Assembly: GCA_964627055.1 (NCBI GenBank)
Contig: CAZVGV010000005.1
Span: forward strand, 1-61,542
Source of the DNA: JBBTQS01 sp964627055
GTDB taxonomy: Bacteria > Patescibacteriota > Patescibacteriia > Magasanikbacterales > JBBTQS01
DNA: 61,542 bases
Direction: 5' to 3'
Below the pieces are notes generated by a model. That model saw only the letters and a list, made by a program, of their open reading frames with translations, ran no database searches and was not told the origin of the DNA. This document shows, piece after piece, positions 22,486 to 31,270 of this stretch (its first letter is position 1; each line of letters starts with the position of its first letter). Both the position numbers and the translations under genes were made by a program.

Positions 22486-24163
22486 TACCTCGCATCCCAT
22501 TCTTCATATTCAAGAGGCTGGTGCGGCTGACAAGTTTGCGAAGAAGATGCAGCAGCTTCAACATGATAACTCTGAGGTTCTTGCCGCAAATGTCGCAGCA
22601 ACTTCGGGGGTGTCTTATATTGATTTGCGCCGATTTCCGATTGTCCCAGAGGCGCTTGGGATGATTCCAGAAGAGCAGGCTCGTGAATTGCAGGTCGTGG
22701 CGTTCTATCGTGATACAGACTCATTTCGGTTGGCTGCAATCAATCCTACCGATACGCGTGTAACTGACCTGCAAATGGCACTGGAACAACAGTTCCATGT
22801 GAAGGGCGGTATGTACGCGCTTTCGACGACTTCGTTAGAGAAAGCGCTCGCACTCTATAAGGCGATTCCAAAGATCAAGGAAGTCTCACGTGATGTAAGT
22901 ATTGATGAGGCAACACTGCAGAAGTTTCGTGCTGAAGTACAGTCCTTCGACGCACTACGCGCGAAGGTGGGAACCGTAAATACAACAGATGTCGTTGCGT
23001 TGGTTCTGGCAAGCGCAGTGAATAATCGCGCATCGGATGTACACGTGGAAGCAGAAAAAGAGGGGATCGCGGTACGATTGCGCCTGGATGGTGTGCTCCA
23101 AGATGTGGCGACGGTAGATCCGTCCCGGTGGAAGCAGATTATTTCGCGTATTAAATTGATTTCTGGGCTCAAGATCAATAGCACAGATCGTCCACAAGAC
23201 GGCCGTTTTACGATTAAGATTGATGGTGTGGAAGTGGATGTGCGTGTTTCGACCATCCCCACGGTGTTTGGTGAGTCTGTAGTAATGCGTCTTTTGCGTC
23301 CGATGACGGATAAGATCACCGTTGAGGGGATGGGGCTTGCGGGTAAGGCGCTTGCAGATGTGACCGCTGCGATGGCCAAGCCAAACGGCATGATAATCAC
23401 CACAGGTCCTACAGGTTCTGGTAAGACAACCACGTTGTACACGATGTTGCGACAGCTCAACACTGCCGATGTGAAGATCATCACCCTCGAAGATCCTGTA
23501 GAATACAAACTTGAGGGTATTGCACAGAGTCAGATCGATGCATCACATGATTACACGTTTGCCAAGGGGTTGCGCTCGATCCTTCGTCAGGATCCAGATA
23601 TCGTGATGGTAGGTGAAATCCGTGATCTGGAAACTGCAGAGGTTGCAATTCAGGCGGCTCTCACTGGCCACTTGATGCTCTCGACCATTCATACCAACTC
23701 GGCACCAGGCGCAATTCCACGTTTCCTCTCTATGGGAGTGAAGCCATTTTTGCTCGCACCTGCGCTGTCGGTTGTACTGGGGCAGAGACTGGTGCGTAAG
23801 CTTTGTGATGCTTGTAAGCAACCTGCGGTTCCAGACGCAGCACAGCTTGCGCAAGCACAGCAGCTTGTTGCGGCAATTTCTCCCAAGAGTGGTATCACGG
23901 TGGATCTCGCGAAGGCAACATGGTTCGGTCCGAAAGGGTGCGAAGCCTGTGGCAACTTGGGATTCAAGGGGAGACTTGGTATATTTGAGGTACTGGTGAT
24001 GAGTGATGCAATCAAGGACATTATGGGTACGGCCGATGTACCCGAGCACCATGTGTCACGCGTTGCAGTCGAAGAAGGAATGGTCCCGATGATCACTGAC
24101 GGAATTATTAAGGCAAGTCAGGGGATTACGACCATTGACGAAGTGCTGCGCGTAGCTGCGTAG
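22478..24163 (+). CDS. pilB: GspE/PilB-family secretion ATPase
   Basis: Protein of 561 aa. The N-terminal MshEN-like domain (about 40-140) is followed by the catalytic core: Walker A GPTGSGKTTT near 310, the Asp box ITLEDPVEYKL, Walker B DIVMVGEIRDLETAE and HTNSAPGA (His box). The zinc-binding CDAC (near 445) and CEACG (near 488) are intact. These ATPases drive assembly of type IV pili or type II pseudopili. No pilin, PilC or PilT gene is adjacent, so its partners must lie elsewhere. Confidence 0.92.
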   Translation: MPDTSHPILHIQEAGAADKFAKKMQQLQHDNSEVLAANVAATSGVSYIDLRRFPIVPEALGMIPEEQARELQVVAFYRDTDSFRLAAINPTDTRVTDLQMALEQQFHVKGGMYALSTTSLEKALALYKAIPKIKEVSRDVSIDEATLQKFRAEVQSFDALRAKVGTVNTTDVVALVLASAVNNRASDVHVEAEKEGIAVRLRLDGVLQDVATVDPSRWKQIISRIKLISGLKINSTDRPQDGRFTIKIDGVEVDVRVSTIPTVFGESVVMRLLRPMTDKITVEGMGLAGKALADVTAAMAKPNGMIITTGPTGSGKTTTLYTMLRQLNTADVKIITLEDPVEYKLEGIAQSQIDASHDYTFAKGLRSILRQDPDIVMVGEIRDLETAEVAIQAALTGHLMLSTIHTNSAPGAIPRFLSMGVKPFLLAPALSVVLGQRLVRKLCDACKQPAVPDAAQLAQAQQLVAAISPKSGITVDLAKATWFGPKGCEACGNLGFKGRLGIFEVLVMSDAIKDIMGTADVPEHHVSRVAVEEGMVPMITDGIIKASQGITTIDEVLRVAA

Positions 24164-24202
24164 CTCTCATGATTTTTCAAACTTTTTTGGAGGGACATTT
24201 GT

Positions 24203-25543
24203 ATGGCACCACGCAAAAAAATGGATGAGGTCGAAGATATCTTTGCCCCAAGTAGCGCCAAGCGGGTCAAGATACCAAAACGAACTACACCACCACGTGG
24301 TGTAGAGTCGCCACGACATGAGCGGCATACCATTGTATTACAAAGCATGACAGAGGAACGCGCACGACGTGAGGAGCGCACGATGCGGCCTATGCAAAAT
24401 CATATTGCGTTATATCGTAATATTGCACTCGGTTTCTTTGTCGTAACGCTGTTGTTATTAGGTGGTATTTTTTTCACTTCTGTGCGCAAGGCGACGGTAG
24501 ATATTACGTATACACCGGCAAAAATTTCGTTTACTGATGTGGTGCAGTTGGGGAAGAACCGTGGACAAGACGGTAGGACTATCGCGGGGAGCGTCGAAGT
24601 GAAGCCTGTCACACTCACCAAAACATACACACCGAATGGGAGTGAGAAAATAGAGATACCGATTACTGGTGTGGTTCGGATTAAAAACGAAACAGCACGC
24701 AGTCAACCTCTAGTGAAGACTACACGACTGCTCACGGCAGATGGTAAGCTCTATCGACTTACCAACAGTGTCGTGATTCCAGCCAATGGTGAACTCAAGG
24801 ATGTGGCCGTGTATGCTGATGTTGTAGGACCGGGGCAGAGTGTTGCCGCAAACACATCATTCACTATTCCAGGGTTGTGGGAGCCGGTACAGAAGAAGAT
24901 CTATGCCGTCGCAGATGGTGAGCTCAAAGGCGGTATTGATGAACGTGGTGTTGTTACGCAGTCTGATGTACAGAAGGCGGAAGCAGACATCCGAACAGCA
25001 CTCGTGTTGCAGGCACAGGGAGATGTCCAGAATACAGATACAAACGCAGCATTTACAGTGTCGAGTGTTACATTAGATGGTCTCCAGCTCGAGCGAAAGG
25101 CTGAACCTGGGAAAACGGTTGGGCCATTTACTGTGACTGCACGTGCTAAAGCAGTAGTGGTGCGATACAACGGGTCACAGCTTGCGGATATGGTGCGCAC
25201 ACGCATTGCGACTCAGCCAGTAGAACCTCACGCTCGTGTTGACTTTGATGCAGCACAAATGACGGTGCGTGTGGAGTCGTACGATACTATTCGTGGTGAA
25301 GCGCAACTGTCGTTACTTGTGCCACTGGTAAAAGTACTTCGTCAGGACGCAGACGCGCTTGCCCCTGAGCAGTTTGCAGGCAAATCTCGTGAGGACATCG
25401 ACGCACTTGTGAAGGAATTGCAGGGCGTCGAGAATGTACGCACTGATGTGACGTTCTTCCCGTACTGGATTACTAAGGTTCCCTCTGTTGGCGGCACGGT
25501 TGAGGTGCAGTTACACATGGTGCCTGATACGGACAAGAAGTAG
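24203..25543 (+). CDS. Membrane-anchored surface protein, baseplate-J-like repeats
   Basis: Protein of 446 aa. The basic cytoplasmic N-terminus (about 1-70) is followed by one membrane segment at 73-93 (IALGFFVVTLLLLGGIFF) and a long extracytoplasmic part of beta-rich repeats. These include TKTYTPNGSEKIEIPITGVVRI, GLWEPVQKKIYAVADGELKGG and a late GKSREDIDALVKELQGVENVRT, which resembles baseplate-J-like proteins of CPR bacteria. A Shine-Dalgarno-like GGAGGG lies before ATG. It follows the PilB-like gene closely and could be part of the same surface apparatus; that is inference. Confidence 0.65.
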   Translation: MAPRKKMDEVEDIFAPSSAKRVKIPKRTTPPRGVESPRHERHTIVLQSMTEERARREERTMRPMQNHIALYRNIALGFFVVTLLLLGGIFFTSVRKATVDITYTPAKISFTDVVQLGKNRGQDGRTIAGSVEVKPVTLTKTYTPNGSEKIEIPITGVVRIKNETARSQPLVKTTRLLTADGKLYRLTNSVVIPANGELKDVAVYADVVGPGQSVAANTSFTIPGLWEPVQKKIYAVADGELKGGIDERGVVTQSDVQKAEADIRTALVLQAQGDVQNTDTNAAFTVSSVTLDGLQLERKAEPGKTVGPFTVTARAKAVVVRYNGSQLADMVRTRIATQPVEPHARVDFDAAQMTVRVESYDTIRGEAQLSLLVPLVKVLRQDADALAPEQFAGKSREDIDALVKELQGVENVRTDVTFFPYWITKVPSVGGTVEVQLHMVPDTDKK

Positions 25544-25551
25544 TGCGGGAT

Positions 25552-25770
25552 TTATTCTTTGATTGTCGCGGTATAGCCCAGTGTTGCGATTTTTGCGACA
25601 ATCTCTTCAGATGAAATGTGAACGGGGTCGTACGTAATGGTCGCCTCGCTCTTTGCGTAATTGGTCGACGCAGATTCAACCGCTCCTGTATCTTCGAGTT
25701 CGCCATCGATGTTCATGGCACAGCTGACGCAGTGCATGCCGGTAATAGAAAGAGTGATCGTTTTTGACAT
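25552..25770 (-). CDS. copZ: Copper chaperone (HMA domain)
   Basis: Protein of 72 aa, one heavy-metal-associated domain. The copper site is GMHCVSC at residues 11-17, and the fold ends with IATLGYTATIKE. It carries Cu(I) to the P-type ATPase. It is the last gene of the csoR-copA operon, 4 nt behind the cupredoxin gene. Confidence 0.93.
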   Translation of the reverse strand: MSKTITLSITGMHCVSCAMNIDGELEDTGAVESASTNYAKSEATITYDPVHISSEEIVAKIATLGYTATIKE

Positions 25771-25774
25771 ACGT

Positions 25775-26767
25775 TTAGATTACAGTAATGACTCCTGTGT
25801 ACATTCCCATGCTGCAAGAGAAGGTGAGCTTGCCTGGAGTCGCAGGTGCTACAAAGGTAACGACCGCTGATTGCCCTGGGGCAACCGTGCGCTGGATCCC
25901 TAATTTGGGAATGGTGAACGCTTGAGCACAGGTATATGCATCGGCATTTGTGAGACGAAGAGTGACCAGAGATCCAGCTTTTACTGTGAGGTTCCTTGGG
26001 GTGTATCCAGAGGGCTGGATGGTGATCGTCAGTGCAGATTGTGGCAGACTGTTCGTAGAATCTTGTGATGAAGAGGTGGAAGAGATATCAACGCCACTGA
26101 GCACTAATACTCCTCTGAGGTTGTAGAGTGCAAGTAATAATATGAATACGCCAGCAACTTTGAAGAAGCGACGTTGGTACGCATCTCCCAATTGGGTAGC
26201 GAAATATCCGAGGATGAAGAAGAGTGGGGCAGTGCCGAGCACGAATGAGAAAAGAATTGCGGCGCCGTACCATGGACTACCAGAGGCAATCGCGAGCGCC
26301 ATCATCGCCTGGGTTGTACCGCAGGGGATGAATACCGTGAATGCTCCAAGGAGCGCAGGTGCGAATACATCTTTACTTTTTGTTTGATTACGTACAAGGC
26401 GCGTGAGAAATTTGGGCGGCTGAAGTGCAAAGTGTCGGAAGAATGGGTGTACATTCAGGAGATTCAATCCGGTACCAATCATGAACAGCGCCACAAGACC
26501 AAGCATGATTGCCTGCGCTCGTACGGAGAGCGTGAAGACGGAGCCAAACCAACCAAGGAGGAATCCGAGGAAAGTGTACGCGACTAGTTTTGCAAGGATG
26601 AAGGCAAGAATTGGCTTTGCATTTCCGTGCTTCACGCCTTCCTGGAGGCGTTCTTGTTCTCGTTGTGAGATCGTGCTCGCAAGTAGTCCGCCTTGTACCG
26701 CAAGACACGTAAGGCCGCCCGTTACAAGTCCAGTAAGAAAAATAACAAAGAGATTGGAGTTTTCCAT
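25775..26767 (-). CDS. UreH/SafE-like transporter fused to a cupredoxin
   Basis: Protein of 330 aa. The first 215 residues carry about six membrane segments of the UreH-like / DsbD-related type, with TGLVTGGLTCLAVQGGLLAST and the FIPCGTTQAMMALAIASGS motif. After a Ser-rich linker comes an external cupredoxin domain (about 240-330) with the copper ligands in YTCAQAF and FSCSMGM. The pattern is Cys-Cys-Met; the usual first His is Cys. It probably moves copper or reducing power across the membrane. It lies between copA and copZ. Confidence 0.8.
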   Translation of the reverse strand: MENSNLFVIFLTGLVTGGLTCLAVQGGLLASTISQREQERLQEGVKHGNAKPILAFILAKLVAYTFLGFLLGWFGSVFTLSVRAQAIMLGLVALFMIGTGLNLLNVHPFFRHFALQPPKFLTRLVRNQTKSKDVFAPALLGAFTVFIPCGTTQAMMALAIASGSPWYGAAILFSFVLGTAPLFFILGYFATQLGDAYQRRFFKVAGVFILLLALYNLRGVLVLSGVDISSTSSSQDSTNSLPQSALTITIQPSGYTPRNLTVKAGSLVTLRLTNADAYTCAQAFTIPKLGIQRTVAPGQSAVVTFVAPATPGKLTFSCSMGMYTGVITVI

Positions 26768-26769
26768 AC

Positions 26770-29043
26770 TTAGAGCCGGGTTCCTTTGAGGCGTAATGAG
26801 TTAAGAATAACAGAGACAGAGCTGAATGCCATCGCAGCGCCAGCAAAGACGGGACTGAGTAACCAACCGAAGAAGGGGAAGAAGATTCCGCTTGCGAGAG
26901 GGATTCCAATGACATTATAAACGAATGCCCAGAAAAGGTTTTGTTTGATGCCACGCATGGTAAGGCGTGAGAGACGAATCGCCTTGTTAATTTTGGAGAT
27001 ATCGCCGTGCAGAAGAGCAATGCCAGCAGATTCCAGTGCCACATCGGTTCCTGTTGCCATTGCGATTCCTACGTCAGCTTGGGCCAGCGCTGGAGCATCA
27101 TTAATTCCATCACCTGCCATGGCAACAATTTCTCCTGCGTCCTGGAGCTCTTTGACCTTGTCGAGTTTCATTCCGGGGAGAACTCCTGAGACAATGTCAG
27201 TGATACCCACTTGCGCACCGACAAATCGTGCAGTGTTCTCCGTATCACCGGTGAGCATCACGACGTTTACGCCAGAGGAGCGTAGTGCGGAGATGGCATC
27301 CTTTGCCTCAGGCTTGATAGCATCAGCAACAAAGACTACACCAAGGAGTGCGTTCTTTCGAGCGAGAAGAACTGGCGTCTTGCCTTCACGGGTTGCAATA
27401 TCGATCGCGCGATCGTCGAAGGAGATTGCAAGGTCGTGCATGAGGGTACTGTTGCCGGCCCAGTAGGTCTCGCCGTTGATAACTCCTGTCACGCCTTTAC
27501 CTTTGATGGCTTCAAATTTTGTTACGGGATGTATGCCAACAGTGTGATGTTGCGCGTATGAAGTGATCGCATGTGCGATCGGATGCTCAGATGTTCCTTC
27601 AAGCGAAGCAAGGAGTGAGATGAGCTCGCCTTCTGAGGTGCCTGGCGCTGCTTGAATGGATGTAAGCTCTGGCTTGCCCTTTGTGAGTGTACCGGTTTTG
27701 TCTACGACGACTGTTGTTACACTGTGCAGCTTCTGGAGTGAGGCTGCGTCCTTGATCAAGATCCCTTCTGCGGCACCTTTGCCAACACCTACAATCACCG
27801 CAGTTGGTGTTGCAAGACCAAGGGCGCAGGGACAAGCGATGACAAGGATACCTACGAATGAGACCAATCCACCAGAGAGTGCCTGAGAAAAGCCGAGGTA
27901 TGGTGTTCCGACGCCGATCCATGCGAGGAATGTGACAAAGGCGATGCCAATGACTACTGGAACAAATACGGCAGAGATTTTGTCTGCGAGTGCTTGAATG
28001 GGTGCCTTACTTCCTTGGGCATTTTGCACCATCGTGATGATCGACGCGAGCATGGTTTCTGCACCGATTTTTGTGGCGCGGAAGGTGAATGTCCCTGTGG
28101 TGTTCACTGTGCCTGCTACGACAGTATCACCTGGATTCTTTTCTTCGGGCATTGGCTCACCAGTGACCATAGATTCGTCAACAAACGAACTGCCATCAAG
28201 TACGACACCATCCACAGGGATTTTGGTGCCAGGTTTGATGATAATGGTATCTCCACGCAGCACTGATTCAACAGGTACGGATTCCTCTTTGCCGTCACGG
28301 AGGACACGTGCTGTTTTTGCTTGGAGTGTGAGAAGTTTTTCGATAGCGTCACCGGTACGGAGCTTGGCGCGTGCTTCTAGGAATTTACCAAGGGTGATGA
28401 AGGTGATAACTACGATGGTAACATCATAGTATCCGTATTCAACAGAAAGATATGGTCGCAGCACTTCTTCAAAAGCACTCACAACAAAGCTATAGATGAA
28501 CGCTGCAAGCGTGCCGATGCCGATGAGTGTGTCCATGTTTGCCTTGCCGTAGCGGAAGAATCGGTAAACACCGGCGAGGTAGGGGGTTCCTACAGCGAAC
28601 AATGTGTAGGTGGCAAACAGCGGCATGAGATGGTGGAAAAATTCCTTCCAAACGATCGGCATTTCAGGGAGCGATCCGATTTGAATGAGAAACTCCCAGA
28701 TCATGAGTAGTACACTAAAGATTGCCAAAGGAATGACAGAAAGAACCTGGTGCTTGAATGAGCGGATTGCTCGTTCCTTTTCTTGGCGCGATTGCTGCGC
28801 ACTGGTGTGTTGCGTATGGTCCTCAGCTTGTTGATCGATGAGTGAGTATCCTAGTGATTCAATAGCCTTGGAAAGTTGTGTGGGATTGGTATGTGCGGTG
28901 TCGAAGACTACGCGTGCGGTCTCAGTGCCATAGTTCACATCTACTGACGTAACACCTGCCTGCTTCTTGAGGGTGCGGGTAATGATATTGGCACAGGAAG
29001 CGCAGTGCATTCCTTTGACAGGGAAATTCCGGTTTGACTCCAT
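26770..29043 (-). CDS. copA: Copper-exporting P1B-type ATPase
   Basis: Protein of 757 aa. One N-terminal HMA domain (GMHCASC, about residues 11-17), then eight membrane segments with the transport-site VIACPCALGLATPTA. The phosphorylation motif is DKTGTLTKGK, the actuator has TGEPMP, the ATP-binding domain SEHPIAHAI, and the hinge GDGINDAPALAQAD. The ion motif CPC together with the neighbours indicates Cu(I) export. It starts 1 bp behind csoR, so it is translated with it. Confidence 0.97.
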   Translation of the reverse strand: MESNRNFPVKGMHCASCANIITRTLKKQAGVTSVDVNYGTETARVVFDTAHTNPTQLSKAIESLGYSLIDQQAEDHTQHTSAQQSRQEKERAIRSFKHQVLSVIPLAIFSVLLMIWEFLIQIGSLPEMPIVWKEFFHHLMPLFATYTLFAVGTPYLAGVYRFFRYGKANMDTLIGIGTLAAFIYSFVVSAFEEVLRPYLSVEYGYYDVTIVVITFITLGKFLEARAKLRTGDAIEKLLTLQAKTARVLRDGKEESVPVESVLRGDTIIIKPGTKIPVDGVVLDGSSFVDESMVTGEPMPEEKNPGDTVVAGTVNTTGTFTFRATKIGAETMLASIITMVQNAQGSKAPIQALADKISAVFVPVVIGIAFVTFLAWIGVGTPYLGFSQALSGGLVSFVGILVIACPCALGLATPTAVIVGVGKGAAEGILIKDAASLQKLHSVTTVVVDKTGTLTKGKPELTSIQAAPGTSEGELISLLASLEGTSEHPIAHAITSYAQHHTVGIHPVTKFEAIKGKGVTGVINGETYWAGNSTLMHDLAISFDDRAIDIATREGKTPVLLARKNALLGVVFVADAIKPEAKDAISALRSSGVNVVMLTGDTENTARFVGAQVGITDIVSGVLPGMKLDKVKELQDAGEIVAMAGDGINDAPALAQADVGIAMATGTDVALESAGIALLHGDISKINKAIRLSRLTMRGIKQNLFWAFVYNVIGIPLASGIFFPFFGWLLSPVFAGAAMAFSSVSVILNSLRLKGTRL

Positions 29044-29044
29044 A

Positions 29045-29311
29045 TCAGGCTTTTTTAATGATACCCATTATTTCTTCGATGGCTTTTTTCTCTCGACCTT
29101 CTCGGATTGCCTTTGCTGCACAGGTGGTGAGGTGGTTCTCGAGAATGATCTGATCGGTATCGCGTAGTGCTTTTTGCACGGCCTTGGATTGGTGGATGAT
29201 ATCAATGCAATAGGATCCTGACTCCATCATCTCGATAACTTTTTTGAGATGACCGAGCGAAATTTTGTAGCGATGCAGGATTCGTTCTTTTTCAGATTTG
29301 GGTTTGTACAT
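29045..29311 (-). CDS. csoR: Copper-sensing repressor CsoR
   Basis: Protein of 88 aa, an all-helical CsoR/RcnR repressor. The Cu(I) ligands are visible: Cys in GSYCIDII and the HLTTC pair (His and Cys), the Cys-His-Cys set of CsoR. Copper binding releases it from DNA. A palindrome over its predicted transcription start (29327-29341) is the likely operator, so it should repress the whole csoR-copA-cupredoxin-copZ operon. Confidence 0.95.
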   Translation of the reverse strand: MYKPKSEKERILHRYKISLGHLKKVIEMMESGSYCIDIIHQSKAVQKALRDTDQIILENHLTTCAAKAIREGREKKAIEEIMGIIKKA

Positions 29312-29326
29312 GTGTGCGATGTTAAG

Positions 29327-29341
29327 TCCCCCTCTGGGGGA
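29327..29341 (-). promoter_or_regulatory. Putative CsoR operator
   Basis: TCCCCCTCTGGGGGA is a palindrome of G and C tracts, as in known CsoR sites. It covers the transcription start (near 29336) of the promoter at 29343-29372. Confidence 0.75.
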
Positions 29342-29342
29342 T

Positions 29343-29372
29343 ATGGTACGCCAGGTATTTGAGTGGCGTCAA
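29343..29372 (-). promoter_or_regulatory. Promoter of the copper operon
   Basis: On - : TTGACG (29367-29372), an 18-bp spacer, TACCAT (29343-29348). Confidence 0.65.
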
Positions 29373-29398
29373 ATCAAGACAAGAAACCCATGTTTTTA

Positions 29399-29456
29399 TT
29401 GACAGTGCGAGAAACCGAATGGTACCGTATGGAGTACGGGATCTCCCGTTTTTCTT
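29399..29456 (+). promoter_or_regulatory. thrS promoter and leader hairpin
   Basis: TTGACA (29399-29404), an 18-bp spacer, TACCGT (29423-29428). The predicted RNA starts near 29435 with a compact ACGGG-ATCT-CCCGT hairpin (29436-29449) followed by TTTTCTT, like a mini-terminator at its very 5' end. ATG is 10 nt later. Confidence 0.55.
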
Positions 29457-29465
29457 AGATTTGTT

Positions 29466-31211
29466 ATGCAAGACGAACAGGTTAGCCATTTGCGACACTC
29501 ACTCGCGCATCTTCTGGCAGCGGCAGTATTGGAGTTGTATCCTGATACGAAGCGGGCGATTGGTCCTGCAATCGAGGATGGATTCTATTATGATTTTGAA
29601 TTTTCTGCTCCGCTTCCAGAGTCTGCGTTGCCAGCAATCGAGCAGAAGATGCGAGAAATTCTGAAGACGTGGAGCACGTTCGAGCGTCGTGAGGTAACCG
29701 CAGATGAGGCGCGAGCGTTGTTCGCGGGGAATCCGTACAAGCTTGAATTGATCGAAGAATTTTCTAAGGGTGGACAGATGCTCACTACATATACCTCAGG
29801 GTCGTATGTAGATTTGTGTCGTGGAGGTCACACAGAGAGCGCAAAGGAAATTGATCCGAAGTGTTTTTCTCTGGATCGTGTCGCTGGTGCGTATTGGCGT
29901 GGAGACGAGCACAACACTATGTTGACGCGTGTGTATGGTCTGTCCTTTGCAACAAAGGACGAGCTCGTTGCACACAAAGCAATGCTTGCAGAAGCAGCAA
30001 AACGGGATCATCGGAAGCTTGGTCAAGAATTAGATCTCTTTGCGTTCAGCCCGTTGGTGGGTCCTGGGTTACCATTGTTCACCCCACGTGGAACTGTGAT
30101 GCGCAAATTGCTTGAGGAGTTTGTGTGGGAGCTCATGCGCCCGTATGGGTATGATCGTGTAACAATCCCACACATGGCGAAGGTGGATCTCTACAAGACC
30201 AGTGGTCACTGGGATAAGTTCCAGGATGATATCTTCCATGTTTCTAGTAAGAAGACAGATGATCTGTTCATCATGAAGCCGATGAACTGCCCGCATCACA
30301 CGCAAATCTATGCGTCGCGTCCGCGCTCGTATCGTGACTTGCCGCTGCGCTATTCCGAAGTGACTACTGTGTATCGTGACGAAAACACAGGACAGCTTGC
30401 AGGGCTTTCACGTGTGCGTTCTATTACTCAAGACGATGCGCACATCTTCTGTCGCATGGATCAAATCCAGCAAGAAGTTGAGGGTGTATACCAGATTGTC
30501 ACCAAGTTTTACGAAACCTTTGGTATGGCGTTGCGTATCCGTCTTTCGTTACACGACACAGCAAAGCCAGAGAAGTATCTCGGATCTCCAGAAATGTGGG
30601 AGCAGTCCGTAGGTATGTTGCGTGGTGTGCTTGAAGCCAAGGGTAAGGAGTATGAGGTAGGTGTAGGTGAGGCAGCATTCTACGGTCCAAAGATTGACTT
30701 CATGGCGAAGGATGCGATCGGGCGTGAGTGGCAGCTTGCTACGGTGCAGTTGGATTTTAACCAGCCAGAACGGTTTGGCTTGGAGTATGCGGCTGCTGAT
30801 GGCACGAAGCAGCGACCAGTGATGGTGCACCGCGCAATCTCTGGTTCGCTCGAGCGATTTATGGCCGTTATTATCGAACACTATGCTGGAGCATTTCCTG
30901 TGTGGCTTGCACCGGTGCAGGTGCTTCTCTTGCCAGTAGGAGAGGGACATCGCGATGCGGCACGAGACATTGCAGCGCAGATGAACACCATTGGTATTCG
31001 TGCAGAGGTAGATCTCTCTGATGAGACCGTGGGTAAGAAGATCCGCGCAGCGGAGAAGAGCAAGGTTCCTTATATGGTAGTTATTGGTGAGAAGGAGATT
31101 GCTGGTGAGCCGTGGCAGATTCGCCGGCATGGTGTTGCGGATCAGTTCGCACTCACCCGTGAGGCATTCATGGAGCGTGTGCTTCAAGAGACGAAAGAAC
31201 GTAGCGCGTAA
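29466..31211 (+). CDS. thrS: Threonyl-tRNA synthetase, lacking the TGS domain
   Basis: Protein of 581 aa, about 60 shorter than the E. coli enzyme. The N-terminal TGS domain is absent and the protein opens with the editing domain (LRHSLAHLLAAAV with the HxxxH zinc-like motif, then SYVDLCRGGH). The class II core has the zinc site PMNCPHH, RDENTGQLAGLSRVR and motif 3 AISGSLERFMAVI. The anticodon-binding domain ends it. There is no in-frame start upstream that would restore a TGS domain. No Shine-Dalgarno. Confidence 0.96.
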   Translation: MQDEQVSHLRHSLAHLLAAAVLELYPDTKRAIGPAIEDGFYYDFEFSAPLPESALPAIEQKMREILKTWSTFERREVTADEARALFAGNPYKLELIEEFSKGGQMLTTYTSGSYVDLCRGGHTESAKEIDPKCFSLDRVAGAYWRGDEHNTMLTRVYGLSFATKDELVAHKAMLAEAAKRDHRKLGQELDLFAFSPLVGPGLPLFTPRGTVMRKLLEEFVWELMRPYGYDRVTIPHMAKVDLYKTSGHWDKFQDDIFHVSSKKTDDLFIMKPMNCPHHTQIYASRPRSYRDLPLRYSEVTTVYRDENTGQLAGLSRVRSITQDDAHIFCRMDQIQQEVEGVYQIVTKFYETFGMALRIRLSLHDTAKPEKYLGSPEMWEQSVGMLRGVLEAKGKEYEVGVGEAAFYGPKIDFMAKDAIGREWQLATVQLDFNQPERFGLEYAAADGTKQRPVMVHRAISGSLERFMAVIIEHYAGAFPVWLAPVQVLLLPVGEGHRDAARDIAAQMNTIGIRAEVDLSDETVGKKIRAAEKSKVPYMVVIGEKEIAGEPWQIRRHGVADQFALTREAFMERVLQETKERSA

Positions 31212-31220
31212 AGTTCCTAG

Positions 31221-31249
31221 TTTACAGAAAAATACAAAAGGGGTACGGT
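31221..31249 (+). promoter_or_regulatory. miaA promoter overlapping the thrS terminator
   Basis: TTTACA (31221-31226), a 17-bp spacer, TACGGT (31244-31249). The -10 is inside the 5' arm of the terminator hairpin. The new RNA would start near 31256 with only the 3' arm. Confidence 0.55.
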
Positions 31250-31267
31250 GAATTCCGTACCCCTTTT
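31236..31267 (+). terminator. Terminator of thrS
   Basis: A perfect 13-bp stem AAAAGGGGTACGG / CCGTACCCCTTTT with a 6-nt loop, ending 3 nt before the miaA start codon. Confidence 0.85.
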
Positions 31268-31270
31268 GGT

